From positions 1-11,716 of the forward strand of contig CABUDN010000076.1 in assembly GCA_902490355.1 (NCBI GenBank): a stretch of DNA of 11,716 nucleotides. Direction: 5' to 3'. Both the position numbers and the translations under genes were made by a program. Positions 6,573 through 11,716 of this stretch are shown in pieces (position 1 is the first letter of the stretch; every line of letters starts with the position of its first letter). The stretch is from an uncultured Oscillibacter sp. (lineage in GTDB: Bacteria > Bacillota > Clostridia > Oscillospirales > Oscillospiraceae). A model generated the notes under the pieces. That model saw nothing but the letters and a program-made list of their open reading frames with translations, was not told where the DNA came from and searched no databases.

Positions 6573-6597
6573 GGCCGGTCCCGTTCCGGGACCGGCC
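6573..6597 (-). terminator. perfect 11-bp hairpin after the zinc-ribbon gene, weak terminator
   Basis: The arms GGCCGGTCCCG and CGGGACCGGCC (6573-6583, 6587-6597) with a three-base loop lie 22 bp beyond the stop of the zinc-ribbon gene. In the minus direction it is followed by TGTTTGTGTG, only a poor U tract, so termination may be partial and allow read-through into the YgjP-like gene. No separate promoter was recognised for that gene. Confidence 0.55.
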
Positions 6598-6619
6598 CAT
6601 TCCCCGCTGTCCGCGAGGA

Positions 6620-7015
6620 TTACTCACCCATCGGGGCACCGCAGTGGGGGCAGAACTTGCTGTCAGACTCCGCACCGCAGATGGGACACTTCTTCTGCAT
6701 GGAAACCTCCACCACCGGCTCTTCTTCCCGGGCGGGCTTGCTGGCCTCCAGCTCCGCAATTTTGGCCTTGGATGCCGTCACGGCATCCACCAGCTCCCGC
6801 ACCGCGTCGGGGATCTGGCCCTCATATTCGCTGACGAACCACTCGCCGATGGTACGGTAATTCTTATCAATCTCCCGCTGTTCGCCGGCAATTGCCATAT
6901 TGATCTTGGCAACCTCAGCGGCCCCCTTTGCCACTTCGGCAGCGTCCTTTGCCCGATCCGCAGCCACAGCGGCCACATCTTTTGCCTTCTTGGTCAACTC
7001 ATCGAAAAAAGCCAT
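6620..7015 (-). CDS. small protein with N-terminal helical region and C-terminal zinc ribbon
   Basis: A 131-residue soluble protein. Residues 1-40 are rich in Ala, Lys and Asp in an amphipathic helical pattern (MAFFDELTKKAKDVAAVAAD). Residues 44-95 are predicted helical and charged. An acidic linker follows (97-104). The C-terminus holds a zinc ribbon with Cys110, Cys113, Cys122 and Cys125 in a CPICG-x8-CPHCG pattern. Proteins of this layout are common and mostly uncharacterised in Clostridia, annotated only as zinc-ribbon domain proteins. The ATG has AAAGGGG nine bases upstream. A good promoter lies at 7089-7117. The function is unknown; metal binding is inferred from the cysteines. Confidence 0.85.
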   Translation of the reverse strand: MAFFDELTKKAKDVAAVAADRAKDAAEVAKGAAEVAKINMAIAGEQREIDKNYRTIGEWFVSEYEGQIPDAVRELVDAVTASKAKIAELEASKPAREEEPVVEVSMQKKCPICGAESDSKFCPHCGAPMGE

Positions 7016-7081
7016 CTTGGTAATCCCCTTTCATCTGCGGCAAATGCCGCCTGATTGCTCTTTCAGCGCTTCCCTGCGCTT
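7016..7081 (-). other. short leader with hairpins before the zinc-ribbon gene
   Basis: The ~67-nt leader holds AGCGC/GCGCT (7065-7069 with 7076-7080) and GCGGC/GCCGC (7037-7041 with 7046-7050), the latter ending seven bases before the AGGGG ribosome binding site. A further GATTGC/GCAATC repeat (7053-7058, 7083-7088) extends past the predicted transcription start, so it may be chance or operator-like. A regulatory role is only possible, not shown. Confidence 0.3.
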
Positions 7082-7088
7082 TGCAATC

Positions 7089-7117
7089 AGTATACCCTAT
7101 TTTCCTGTGGAACGCAA
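7089..7117 (-). promoter_or_regulatory. promoter of the zinc-ribbon gene
   Basis: Minus-strand -35 TTGCGT (7112-7117), 17-bp spacer, -10 TATACT (7089-7094). The predicted start is near 7082. The -35 lies inside an inverted repeat (7108-7133) that directly follows the glpK stop codon. Confidence 0.75.
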
Positions 7118-7133
7118 CAAAATTTCCGTTCCA
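7108..7133 (-). repeat. inverted repeat directly after glpK, overlapping the next promoter
   Basis: TGGAACG/CGTTCCA (7108-7114 and 7127-7133) with a 12-base A/T-rich spacer begins at the base after the glpK stop codon. No U tract follows the 3' arm, so it is a poor terminator. Because it covers the -35 region of the zinc-ribbon promoter it could instead be an operator. Either reading is tentative. Confidence 0.35.
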
Positions 7134-8636
7134 TCAAACGCTCTCCACCCAATCCCGGGCCCGCTCCACCGCGCGGCGCCACTGGTGATAATCCGCCGCG
7201 CAGGCCGCTTCCTCTCGCTGCGGAAGGAACACATGCTGGCTGCGGCGCAGTCCCGTCAGTTCCTCCAGGCTTCCCCAGACACCTGCCGCCAGTCCTGCCA
7301 GCGCAGCCGCACCAAAGGCAGTGGTCTCCACCTGGGCAGGCCGGTCCACCGGCAGACGCAGCAGATCCGCCTGGGTCTGCATCAGGATATCGCTGACCGA
7401 TGCGCCGCCGTCCACCCGCAGCACCGTCAGCGGGCAAGGCGCATCCTGATTCATCACCCGCACCAGATCCGTCACCTGAAAGGCAATGGAATCCAGCACC
7501 GCCCGGGCCAAATGCGCCCGGGTCGTCCCCCGGGTCAGACCCACCATGGTTCCCCGGGCATACATATCCCAGTACGGCGCCCCCAATCCCGTAAACGCCG
7601 GGACAATATAGACCCCGCCGGAAGACGGCACACTTTCCGCCAGGCGGTCGCATTCCGGTGCCGAAGCAATCAGCCCCAGCTCATCCCGCAGCCACTGAAT
7701 TGTGCTGCCGGCATTGAACACACTGCCCTCCAGCGCATAGGTCGTCCGGCCGTTCACAGACCAGGCCACCGATGTGACCAGTCCCGCACCGGACCGCACT
7801 GCCTGCTCCCCCACATTCATCAACGTAAAGCAGCCGGTTCCATAGGTATTTTTGGCTTGTCCCGGGGCAAAGCAGGCCTGGCCGAACAGTGCCGCGGGCT
7901 GATCCCCGGCACTGCCGCAGATGGGAATCCCCGCCAGGGCTTCCAGCCCCGGTATGTTTTCCGCCACATACCCGTAGACCTCACTGTTGGGCCGGGGCTG
8001 GGGCAGCAAGCTCATGGGAATATCCAGAATCCGGCACAGCTCCGCATCCCATTCCAGTGTATGGATATTGAAGAGCATGGTCCGGGAGGCATTGGAATAA
8101 TCCGTCACATGGGCCCGGCCGCCGGTCAGCCGCCAAATGAGCCAGCTGTCCACGGTGCCGGCACACAGCTCTCCCCTCTGTGCCCGCTCCCGGGCACCGG
8201 GGATCTCATCCAGCAGCCACTTGAGCTTGGTACCGGAAAAGTAAGCGTCTATCAGCAGACCCGTCCGTTCCGCCACCAGGTCCCCCAGGCCCTCCCGCTT
8301 CATCCAGTCACAGATGGGCGCCGTGCGGCGGCACTGCCAGACAATGGCATTGTAGACCGGCTCCCCTGTGGTTCGGTCCCAGAGGATCGTGGTCTCCCGC
8401 TGATTGGTGACGCCGATGGCGGCAATCTGTTTGGAGTCGGTATGCCCCACCGCCTCCGCCAAAGCCCGTTTTTGTGTGGACCAGATCTCCATGGGATCAT
8501 GTTCTACCCAGCCGGGCTGGGGATAGATCTGGCGGAAGGGGTACTGGGCACGGGAAACAATCTCTCCCGCCTGATTGAAGGAAATGGCCCGGGACGTCGT
8601 GGTTCCCTGGTCCAGCGCTACGACATAGGTTTCCAT
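7134..8636 (-). CDS. glpK: glycerol kinase
   Basis: FGGY-family kinase that phosphorylates glycerol to sn-glycerol 3-phosphate with ATP. Starting at the ATG at 8634-8636 (AGGAGG eight bases upstream) the protein has 500 residues, the normal length. A longer frame to 8684 lacks a suitable ribosome binding site. Motifs: phosphate loop LDQGTTTSR (8-16), YNAIVWQCRRT (95-105), AYFSGTKLKWLLD (131-143), SAGDQPAALFG (242-252) with catalytic Asp244, NTYGTGCF (263-270), and FGGY signature GLTRGTTRAHLARAV (366-380). The loop before GDQ (YGYVAENIPGLEALAG, 221-236) lacks the histidine that HPr phosphorylates in enterococcal-type GlpK and the E. coli fructose-bisphosphate loop GGKGGTR. Those controls therefore look absent. 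No glpF or glpD/A lies beside it. Confidence 0.95.
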   Translation of the reverse strand: METYVVALDQGTTTSRAISFNQAGEIVSRAQYPFRQIYPQPGWVEHDPMEIWSTQKRALAEAVGHTDSKQIAAIGVTNQRETTILWDRTTGEPVYNAIVWQCRRTAPICDWMKREGLGDLVAERTGLLIDAYFSGTKLKWLLDEIPGARERAQRGELCAGTVDSWLIWRLTGGRAHVTDYSNASRTMLFNIHTLEWDAELCRILDIPMSLLPQPRPNSEVYGYVAENIPGLEALAGIPICGSAGDQPAALFGQACFAPGQAKNTYGTGCFTLMNVGEQAVRSGAGLVTSVAWSVNGRTTYALEGSVFNAGSTIQWLRDELGLIASAPECDRLAESVPSSGGVYIVPAFTGLGAPYWDMYARGTMVGLTRGTTRAHLARAVLDSIAFQVTDLVRVMNQDAPCPLTVLRVDGGASVSDILMQTQADLLRLPVDRPAQVETTAFGAAALAGLAAGVWGSLEELTGLRRSQHVFLPQREEAACAADYHQWRRAVERARDWVESV

Positions 8637-8691
8637 CTGCAAACCTCCTCTGGTATTTCCGCCAAGGGTGTGGTAAACTGTCATATTAAGG

Positions 8692-8720
8692 AGTATAGCA
8701 TAAGGAGGTGTCGTTTTCCA
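8692..8720 (-). promoter_or_regulatory. probable promoter of glpK
   Basis: Minus-strand -10 TATACT (8692-8697) is a good match. The -35 TGGAAA (8715-8720) at 17-bp spacing is weak (4 of 6), suggesting that an activator or moderate expression is involved. The predicted start is near 8685, with a ~48-nt leader. The -35 overlaps the start codon of the divergent hydrolase gene. No clear catabolite-response (cre) element was recognised. Confidence 0.5.
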
Positions 8721-9652
8721 TGGAGAAACAGGAATTTTCCTTCCTCTCCGCAGATGGGAAAACCTCCATCCACGCAGCGGCGTGGATTCCGGCGGTCCCC
8801 GTCCGGGCCATCGTGGAACTCTCTCATGGCGTCTCGGAACACATTCTGCGCTACGAACCCCTGGCCTCCTATCTCACCCAGCGGGGTTTTGCCGTGATTG
8901 GACACGATCATCTGGGCCACGGCAGCTCCGTGATCCCCGGCGCTCCCCGCCTGTACCTGGGGCCTCCGGGCAGTTGGGAAACCGCCACCCGCGATCTTGA
9001 CACCTGCAGGCGCCTGGCCCGGGAACGGTTTGGCCGCCTGCCCCTTTTTCTGCTGGGGCATTCCATGGGGTCTTTTCTGGCCCGGACCTACCTGATCCGA
9101 TATCCCGGCACCGTGGACGGGGCAATTCTGGTCGGAACCGGCCAGATGTCCCCGGCTGTTTTGGCCGCCGGAAGCACTCTGGCCCGGGCCGAATGCCGCC
9201 GCTTGGGAGAGACGCAGATCAGCCCCTTGGTAGAGCGTCTGGCCTTCGGCCCCTACAACAAGCCCTTCTCCCCCGCCCGAACTCCCTACGACTGGCTGTC
9301 TCTGGACCCGTCCAATGTCGACGCCTATCTGGCCGATCCTTTGTGCGGGGGCATTCCCACGGTGGGTCTTTTCCGGGAACTTCTCAACGGACTGCGCCTG
9401 ATCCGGGATCCCCTGGCCCTGCGGAACATGAATCTGGCCACACCGGTTCTCTTCCTCTCCGGCGCCATGGACCCGGTAGGCGGCTGCGGCCGCGGAGTGC
9501 AGGCCGCTTTCCGCAGTTTCCAGCGCGCAGGCGTGCGGGATGTCTCCCTCCGTCTTTATCCCCAGCTGCGCCACGAAATTCTCAACGAGGCGTGCCGCGA
9601 GGATGTATATCAAGATCTTTGCCAGTGGCTGGAGCGCCACCTGGACGTGTAA
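8720..9652 (+). CDS. alpha/beta hydrolase, monoacylglycerol lipase / lysophospholipase-like (serine aminopeptidase S33 fold)
   Basis: A 310-residue cytoplasmic alpha/beta hydrolase. HGVSEHILRYEPLASYL (35-51) is the hallmark oxyanion-region segment of the monoglyceride-lipase branch, and GHDHLGHG (59-66) follows. The nucleophile elbow GHSMG has Ser115. The acid is Asp251 in FLSGAMDPVG and the base is His285 in LRHEILNE, so the catalytic triad is complete. No signal peptide is seen. The ATG at 8720 is chosen because AAGGAGG (8702-8708) lies 11 bases upstream. The in-frame GTG at 8708 overlaps that site. The natural ester substrate is unknown; proximity to glpK could hint at glycerolipid turnover, but the genes are divergent. 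The next gene begins 20 bp downstream. Confidence 0.88.
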   Translation: MEKQEFSFLSADGKTSIHAAAWIPAVPVRAIVELSHGVSEHILRYEPLASYLTQRGFAVIGHDHLGHGSSVIPGAPRLYLGPPGSWETATRDLDTCRRLARERFGRLPLFLLGHSMGSFLARTYLIRYPGTVDGAILVGTGQMSPAVLAAGSTLARAECRRLGETQISPLVERLAFGPYNKPFSPARTPYDWLSLDPSNVDAYLADPLCGGIPTVGLFRELLNGLRLIRDPLALRNMNLATPVLFLSGAMDPVGGCGRGVQAAFRSFQRAGVRDVSLRLYPQLRHEILNEACREDVYQDLCQWLERHLDV

Positions 9653-9672
9653 AGGAGTGCACCGGAATTTTC

Positions 9673-10404
9673 ATGAACAAATCCAGCCATACGAGACATT
9701 TCTATCTTCTCTGCCTGGCGGCCCGCAGCGCCGCCTTCGCCTTTCTCATCGTCTATGCCCTGATCGCACCCGAGCGGTTCGATGCGGATCTGACTGCGCC
9801 CTTAGGAAGTGTCACCCCCCTGAGCGTGGTGTGGCTGCTGCTGATGCTCTCCATGGCGGTCCGGCTGTTTCCGTCCAAAAGCGAAAGCCTGGGCTGTCAG
9901 AAGGAATTCGCCCGGCGGTTTCGCCCTACCGGCCATCTCCCCTCCTCGCAGGAGATCCGCCATGCCAACCGGGGCGCGGCCGTGGTTCTGGCGGTATGGA
10001 TCATCAGCAACGCCGTGGTGTTTGGACTGTACGTTCTGGGCTGGTTAAGCCAGAGGGCCATGGTGTGTCTGGCAGGATTTTACGGTGTATGCGACATCAT
10101 CTGCATTTTGTTTTTCTGTCCCTTCCAAGCCTGGATGATGCACAACCGCTGCTGCACCACCTGCCGGATTTATAACTGGGACTACCTCATGCTCTGTACC
10201 CCCCTGCTGCCTCTGACCGGTCCGCTGACCCGCTGGGCCTGTATTCTTGCCGCTGTCTTGTTTGTCCGCTGGGAAATCACCTATCATTTCCGCCGGGAGC
10301 GGTTTTTCGAATCCAGCAATCAAGCCCTTCAATGCAACCAATGCCAGGAACATCTGTGCCGTTACAAACGGCAGCTAAAACACAAGCTGCACATACATCC
10401 CTAA
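9673..10404 (+). CDS. uncharacterised membrane protein with two cysteine clusters
   Basis: A 243-residue protein with about five hydrophobic segments (roughly 11-32, 47-66, 102-125, 129-150, 170-200) and a cytoplasmic-looking basic tail. A cysteine cluster CCTTC (160-164) is followed by RIYNWDYLM. The tail carries CNQCQEHLC (221-229) and then KRQLKHKLH. The four to six cysteines could bind a metal or an iron-sulfur cluster. I recognise this layout as occurring in Clostridia hypothetical proteins but know no function. The ATG follows AAGGAG that overlaps the stop codon of the hydrolase gene (spacing ~15 bases), so the two are likely one operon and perhaps translationally coupled. A bidirectional terminator follows the stop. 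Confidence 0.75.
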   Translation: MNKSSHTRHFYLLCLAARSAAFAFLIVYALIAPERFDADLTAPLGSVTPLSVVWLLLMLSMAVRLFPSKSESLGCQKEFARRFRPTGHLPSSQEIRHANRGAAVVLAVWIISNAVVFGLYVLGWLSQRAMVCLAGFYGVCDIICILFFCPFQAWMMHNRCCTTCRIYNWDYLMLCTPLLPLTGPLTRWACILAAVLFVRWEITYHFRRERFFESSNQALQCNQCQEHLCRYKRQLKHKLHIHP

Positions 10405-10419
10405 TCGTTTCAGCCAACC

Positions 10420-10474
10420 AAAAACCGTTCCCCCGGGCGCGCCTGTTTGCTGCCCACGGGAACGGTTTTTATTT
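10420..10474. terminator. bidirectional terminator between convergent membrane-protein genes
   Basis: The 13-bp arms AAAAACCGTTCCC and GGGAACGGTTTTT (10420-10432, 10458-10470) are perfectly complementary, with a GC-rich 25-base loop that can fold further (GGGC/GCCC). A5 and T5 runs at the ends make it usable from both strands. It lies between the stop at 10404 (plus) and the stop at 10483 (minus). Confidence 0.85.
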
Positions 10475-10482
10475 AACAGGCT

Positions 10483-11031
10483 TTATGCCGCCCGCTTTTC
10501 CCGCATTCGCACCAGCGGCACCCGCACCGCCTCCGGATCACCGGCCCGCAGCAGCACTCTGGCTGAAAGCAGGGCATCAGCGGTAAACACCAGCAAAGCC
10601 GCATAGGTGACCTCCGGCGGGATTTTTTCCAGCAGTGGGGTAAGCACCTGTTCCAGTCCGGGCAGCACGGCCGCCAGAAGGAATCCCCATGCAAGAGAAA
10701 AGGGCACGCAGACCCGCCCCCGCAGATTTCCCCATACGCCCTGATAATCCCAGAAACGAACCCCCAGAAGGCATTCATACCATACATGCACACCATATTC
10801 CACCGCGGTAGCGGTGAGTCCGCCCCACAGGGCCATTCCCAGTGGAGATTGCGTCAGCTGCTGCGGCAGCAGCAGGACTGCCGTCACCCCCAGCCCGTAC
10901 ACCGGGCAAAGCGGCAGCAGCAGACAGCACCGCCGCGCACCGCCTCTCCGAGGTCCCACGGCGGCATACGCCTTTTCCAACAGCAATCCCAAAAAGCTGT
11001 ATGTCCAAAATTTCCAAAGCCAAAGTTCCAT
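10483..11031 (-). CDS. CmpB-type putative ABC transporter permease (PF06541-like) membrane protein
   Basis: A 182-residue, mostly hydrophobic protein of the family annotated as 'putative ABC transporter permease' in Clostridia. Recognisable segments are WTYSFLGLLLEKAYAAV (9-25), LLPLCPVYGLGVTAVLLL (38-55), EYGVHVWYECLLGVRFWDYQ (78-97) and GRVCVPFSLAWG (105-116). In the family these read roughly FxxYSFLGWxxE, GPLCPIYGxG, LEY...FWDYS and GRVCLPFSLxWG. No ATP-binding partner gene is adjacent, so a true ABC role is doubtful and the name is only inherited. The ATG at 11029-11031 is chosen because GGGAGG lies seven bases upstream. An upstream in-frame ATG (frame to 11109) has no ribosome binding site. 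No clear promoter was recognised. Confidence 0.82.
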   Translation of the reverse strand: MELWLWKFWTYSFLGLLLEKAYAAVGPRRGGARRCCLLLPLCPVYGLGVTAVLLLPQQLTQSPLGMALWGGLTATAVEYGVHVWYECLLGVRFWDYQGVWGNLRGRVCVPFSLAWGFLLAAVLPGLEQVLTPLLEKIPPEVTYAALLVFTADALLSARVLLRAGDPEAVRVPLVRMREKRAA

Positions 11032-11081
11032 GTGTGTCCCTCCCGTCAAAGTGTACCCGGACCGCAAAAAAATACCCACCG

Positions 11082-11110
11082 TTGCACCACGATTTTTTGT
11101 GTGATACAAT
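11082..11110 (+). promoter_or_regulatory. promoter of the uracil-DNA glycosylase gene
   Basis: Plus-strand -35 TTGCAC (11082-11087), 17-bp spacer, -10 TACAAT (11105-11110). The start is near 11117, leaving a leader of ~120 nt. A 9-bp inverted repeat, ACCCACCGT (11074-11082) and ACGGTGGGT (11131-11139), brackets the promoter. Confidence 0.75.
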
Positions 11111-11116
11111 ACTCAG

Positions 11117-11238
11117 AAAAGCCGCACGGCACGGTGGGTCTTTGCTGCCTTTCAACAGCAATATCCCCGCCTTTCGGCCGGTTTGTCCCCTTATATCCTG
11201 TTGCAGGATCTTTGGTTTTTACAAAAGGAGGCCATCTC
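11117..11238 (+). promoter_or_regulatory. leader of the uracil-DNA glycosylase gene with two hairpins
   Basis: No ORF seen. TTGCTG/CAGCAA (11142-11161) and ATCCTG/CAGGAT (11195-11209) can form hairpins. The second has a 6-bp stem and a three-base loop and is followed by CTTTGGTTTTT, which resembles a weak terminator 30 bases before the start codon. The strong AAGGAGG ribosome binding site lies just after it. A leader-attenuation role is possible but weakly supported. Confidence 0.35.
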
Positions 11239-11716
11239 ATGGCTGATACATGGGAAACATTACAATCAGAATGCCTGCACTGCCATGGCTGTGCTCTGGC
11301 ACAAACCCGTACCCACGTGGTGTTCGGAGATGGTTCCCGGCAGGCTAAAATTCTGCTGATTGGAGAAGGGCCCGGGCAGCACGAGGACGAGCAGGGCATC
11401 CCCTTTGTCGGAAAAGCAGGCATGCTGCTCGATGACATGCTGGAGATCATCGGTTTGGACCGGGAGAAGGTATACATTGCCAACATTGTCAAGTGCCGCC
11501 CGCCGCACAACCGGGATCCCCTGAATGTGGAGCAGGACGCCTGCATCGGTTGGCTCCGGCGCCAGACCGCTTTGCTGCGCCCCAAAATCATCGTCTGCCT
11601 GGGGCGGATCGCTGCCAAAGCCATCATCAAGGAAGATTTTCGGATTACTGATAACTCCTGCCATAGATGGACCGATATCAGTCATTCCTGTATAATAAAT
11701 AGTAAACTTCGTAGAG
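11239..11716 (+). CDS. family-4 (iron-sulfur) uracil-DNA glycosylase, 3' end interrupted or replaced
   Basis: Base-excision repair enzyme that removes uracil from DNA. Residues 1-137 follow family 4 closely. Cys15 and Cys18 (CHGC context), Cys86 in NIVKCRPPHNRDP and Cys102 are the expected 4Fe-4S ligands. Motif A GEGPGQHEDEQGIPFVG lies at 42-58, and IIVCLGRIAAKAI at 117-129. After EDFRIT (132-137) the family continues with a segment containing the conserved HPxxLL motif. Here residues 138-159 (DNSCHRWTDISHSC onward) show no resemblance, and no other frame restores it. GC content also drops from about 11648. The frame stays open to the window end. The ATG follows AAGGAGGCCATCTC. The gene is therefore probably disrupted by an insertion, or the window crosses an assembly join. 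Confidence 0.85.
   Translation, partial: MADTWETLQSECLHCHGCALAQTRTHVVFGDGSRQAKILLIGEGPGQHEDEQGIPFVGKAGMLLDDMLEIIGLDREKVYIANIVKCRPPHNRDPLNVEQDACIGWLRRQTALLRPKIIVCLGRIAAKAIIKEDFRITDNSCHRWTDISHSCIINSKLRR
11647..11682. other. inverted repeat at the glycosylase break, possible mobile-element end
   Basis: ACTGATA (11647-11653) and TATCAGT (11676-11682) are perfectly complementary and enclose a smaller CCA/TGG stem (11661-11663 with 11668-11670). This lies exactly where similarity to the glycosylase family stops and where composition becomes AT-richer. Subterminal hairpins of this kind occur at ends of some insertion sequences (for example IS200/IS605 types), but no transposase is inside the window, so the identity is open. 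Confidence 0.35.

Noticed and set aside
8641..8707. Plus-strand promoter for the hydrolase gene
   Set aside because: Candidate -10 boxes (CATATT, TATAGC) have no -35 better than three of six matches, so none is reported although one must exist nearby.
6900..8897. Plus-strand open frame of 665 codons opposite glpK
   Set aside because: It is antisense to glycerol kinase and runs through its promoter region. The His/Pro/Gln-rich composition has no domain resemblance.
10483..11109. Longer start (ATG at 11107-11109) for the CmpB-type protein
   Set aside because: The extra 26 residues lack family similarity and a ribosome binding site, whereas the ATG at 11029-11031 has GGGAGG at proper spacing.
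11266..11685. Minus-strand open frame beginning MTDIGPSM across the glycosylase 3' region
   Set aside because: Most of it is antisense to the conserved glycosylase. Only its first ~13 codons lie in the foreign-looking tail, so it is not evidence of a separate gene.

Overview
This is a GC-rich (roughly 58-60%) bacterial chromosomal segment. Its features point to a Clostridia member, most plausibly Oscillospiraceae/Ruminococcaceae-like: strong AGGAGG ribosome binding sites, sigma-A promoters close to TTGACA-17-TATAAT, an archaeal/eukaryotic-type (short, type 3) prolyl-tRNA synthetase, a CmpB-type putative ABC transporter permease and several small zinc-ribbon/cysteine-motif proteins. The taxonomic call is inference from these features only. 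Both ends cut through genes (rplB at the left, a family-4 uracil-DNA glycosylase at the right).

Left third (1-3073, minus strand): the first five genes of the S10 ribosomal-protein operon, in the order rpsJ-rplC-rplD-rplW-rplB. They are driven by a near-consensus promoter at 3045-3073. About 285 nt of untranslated, highly structured leader precedes rpsJ and contains a terminator-like hairpin with a T5 tract, which looks like an attenuator. A second structured, unusually long gap (146 bp) separates rpsJ from rplC. The rplC C-terminus carries a recent-looking 24-bp tandem duplication.

Middle (3181-6023): proS (minus, own promoter and terminator) lies back to back with an SLC13/CitT-superfamily permease (plus, own promoter). 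The permease ends in a perfect bidirectional terminator shared with the convergent YgjP-like gene.

Right half (6022-11716): a YgjP-like (DUF45) metalloprotein and a small coiled-coil/zinc-ribbon protein (both minus), then an orphan glycerol kinase (minus). A divergent plus-strand pair follows: a monoacylglycerol-lipase-like alpha/beta hydrolase and a cysteine-motif membrane protein, probably co-transcribed. Next come a bidirectional terminator, a CmpB-type membrane protein (minus) and a divergent uracil-DNA glycosylase (plus). The glycosylase follows its family closely for about 137 residues and then abruptly loses resemblance near 11647-11653, where base composition drops and an inverted repeat occurs. 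This suggests a mobile-element end or an assembly junction.

The window is mostly ordinary housekeeping DNA. I see no phage, CRISPR, toxin-antitoxin or biosynthetic cluster. The items most worth a second look are the S10 leader attenuator, the structured rpsJ-rplC gap, the rplC tail duplication and the broken glycosylase at the right edge.
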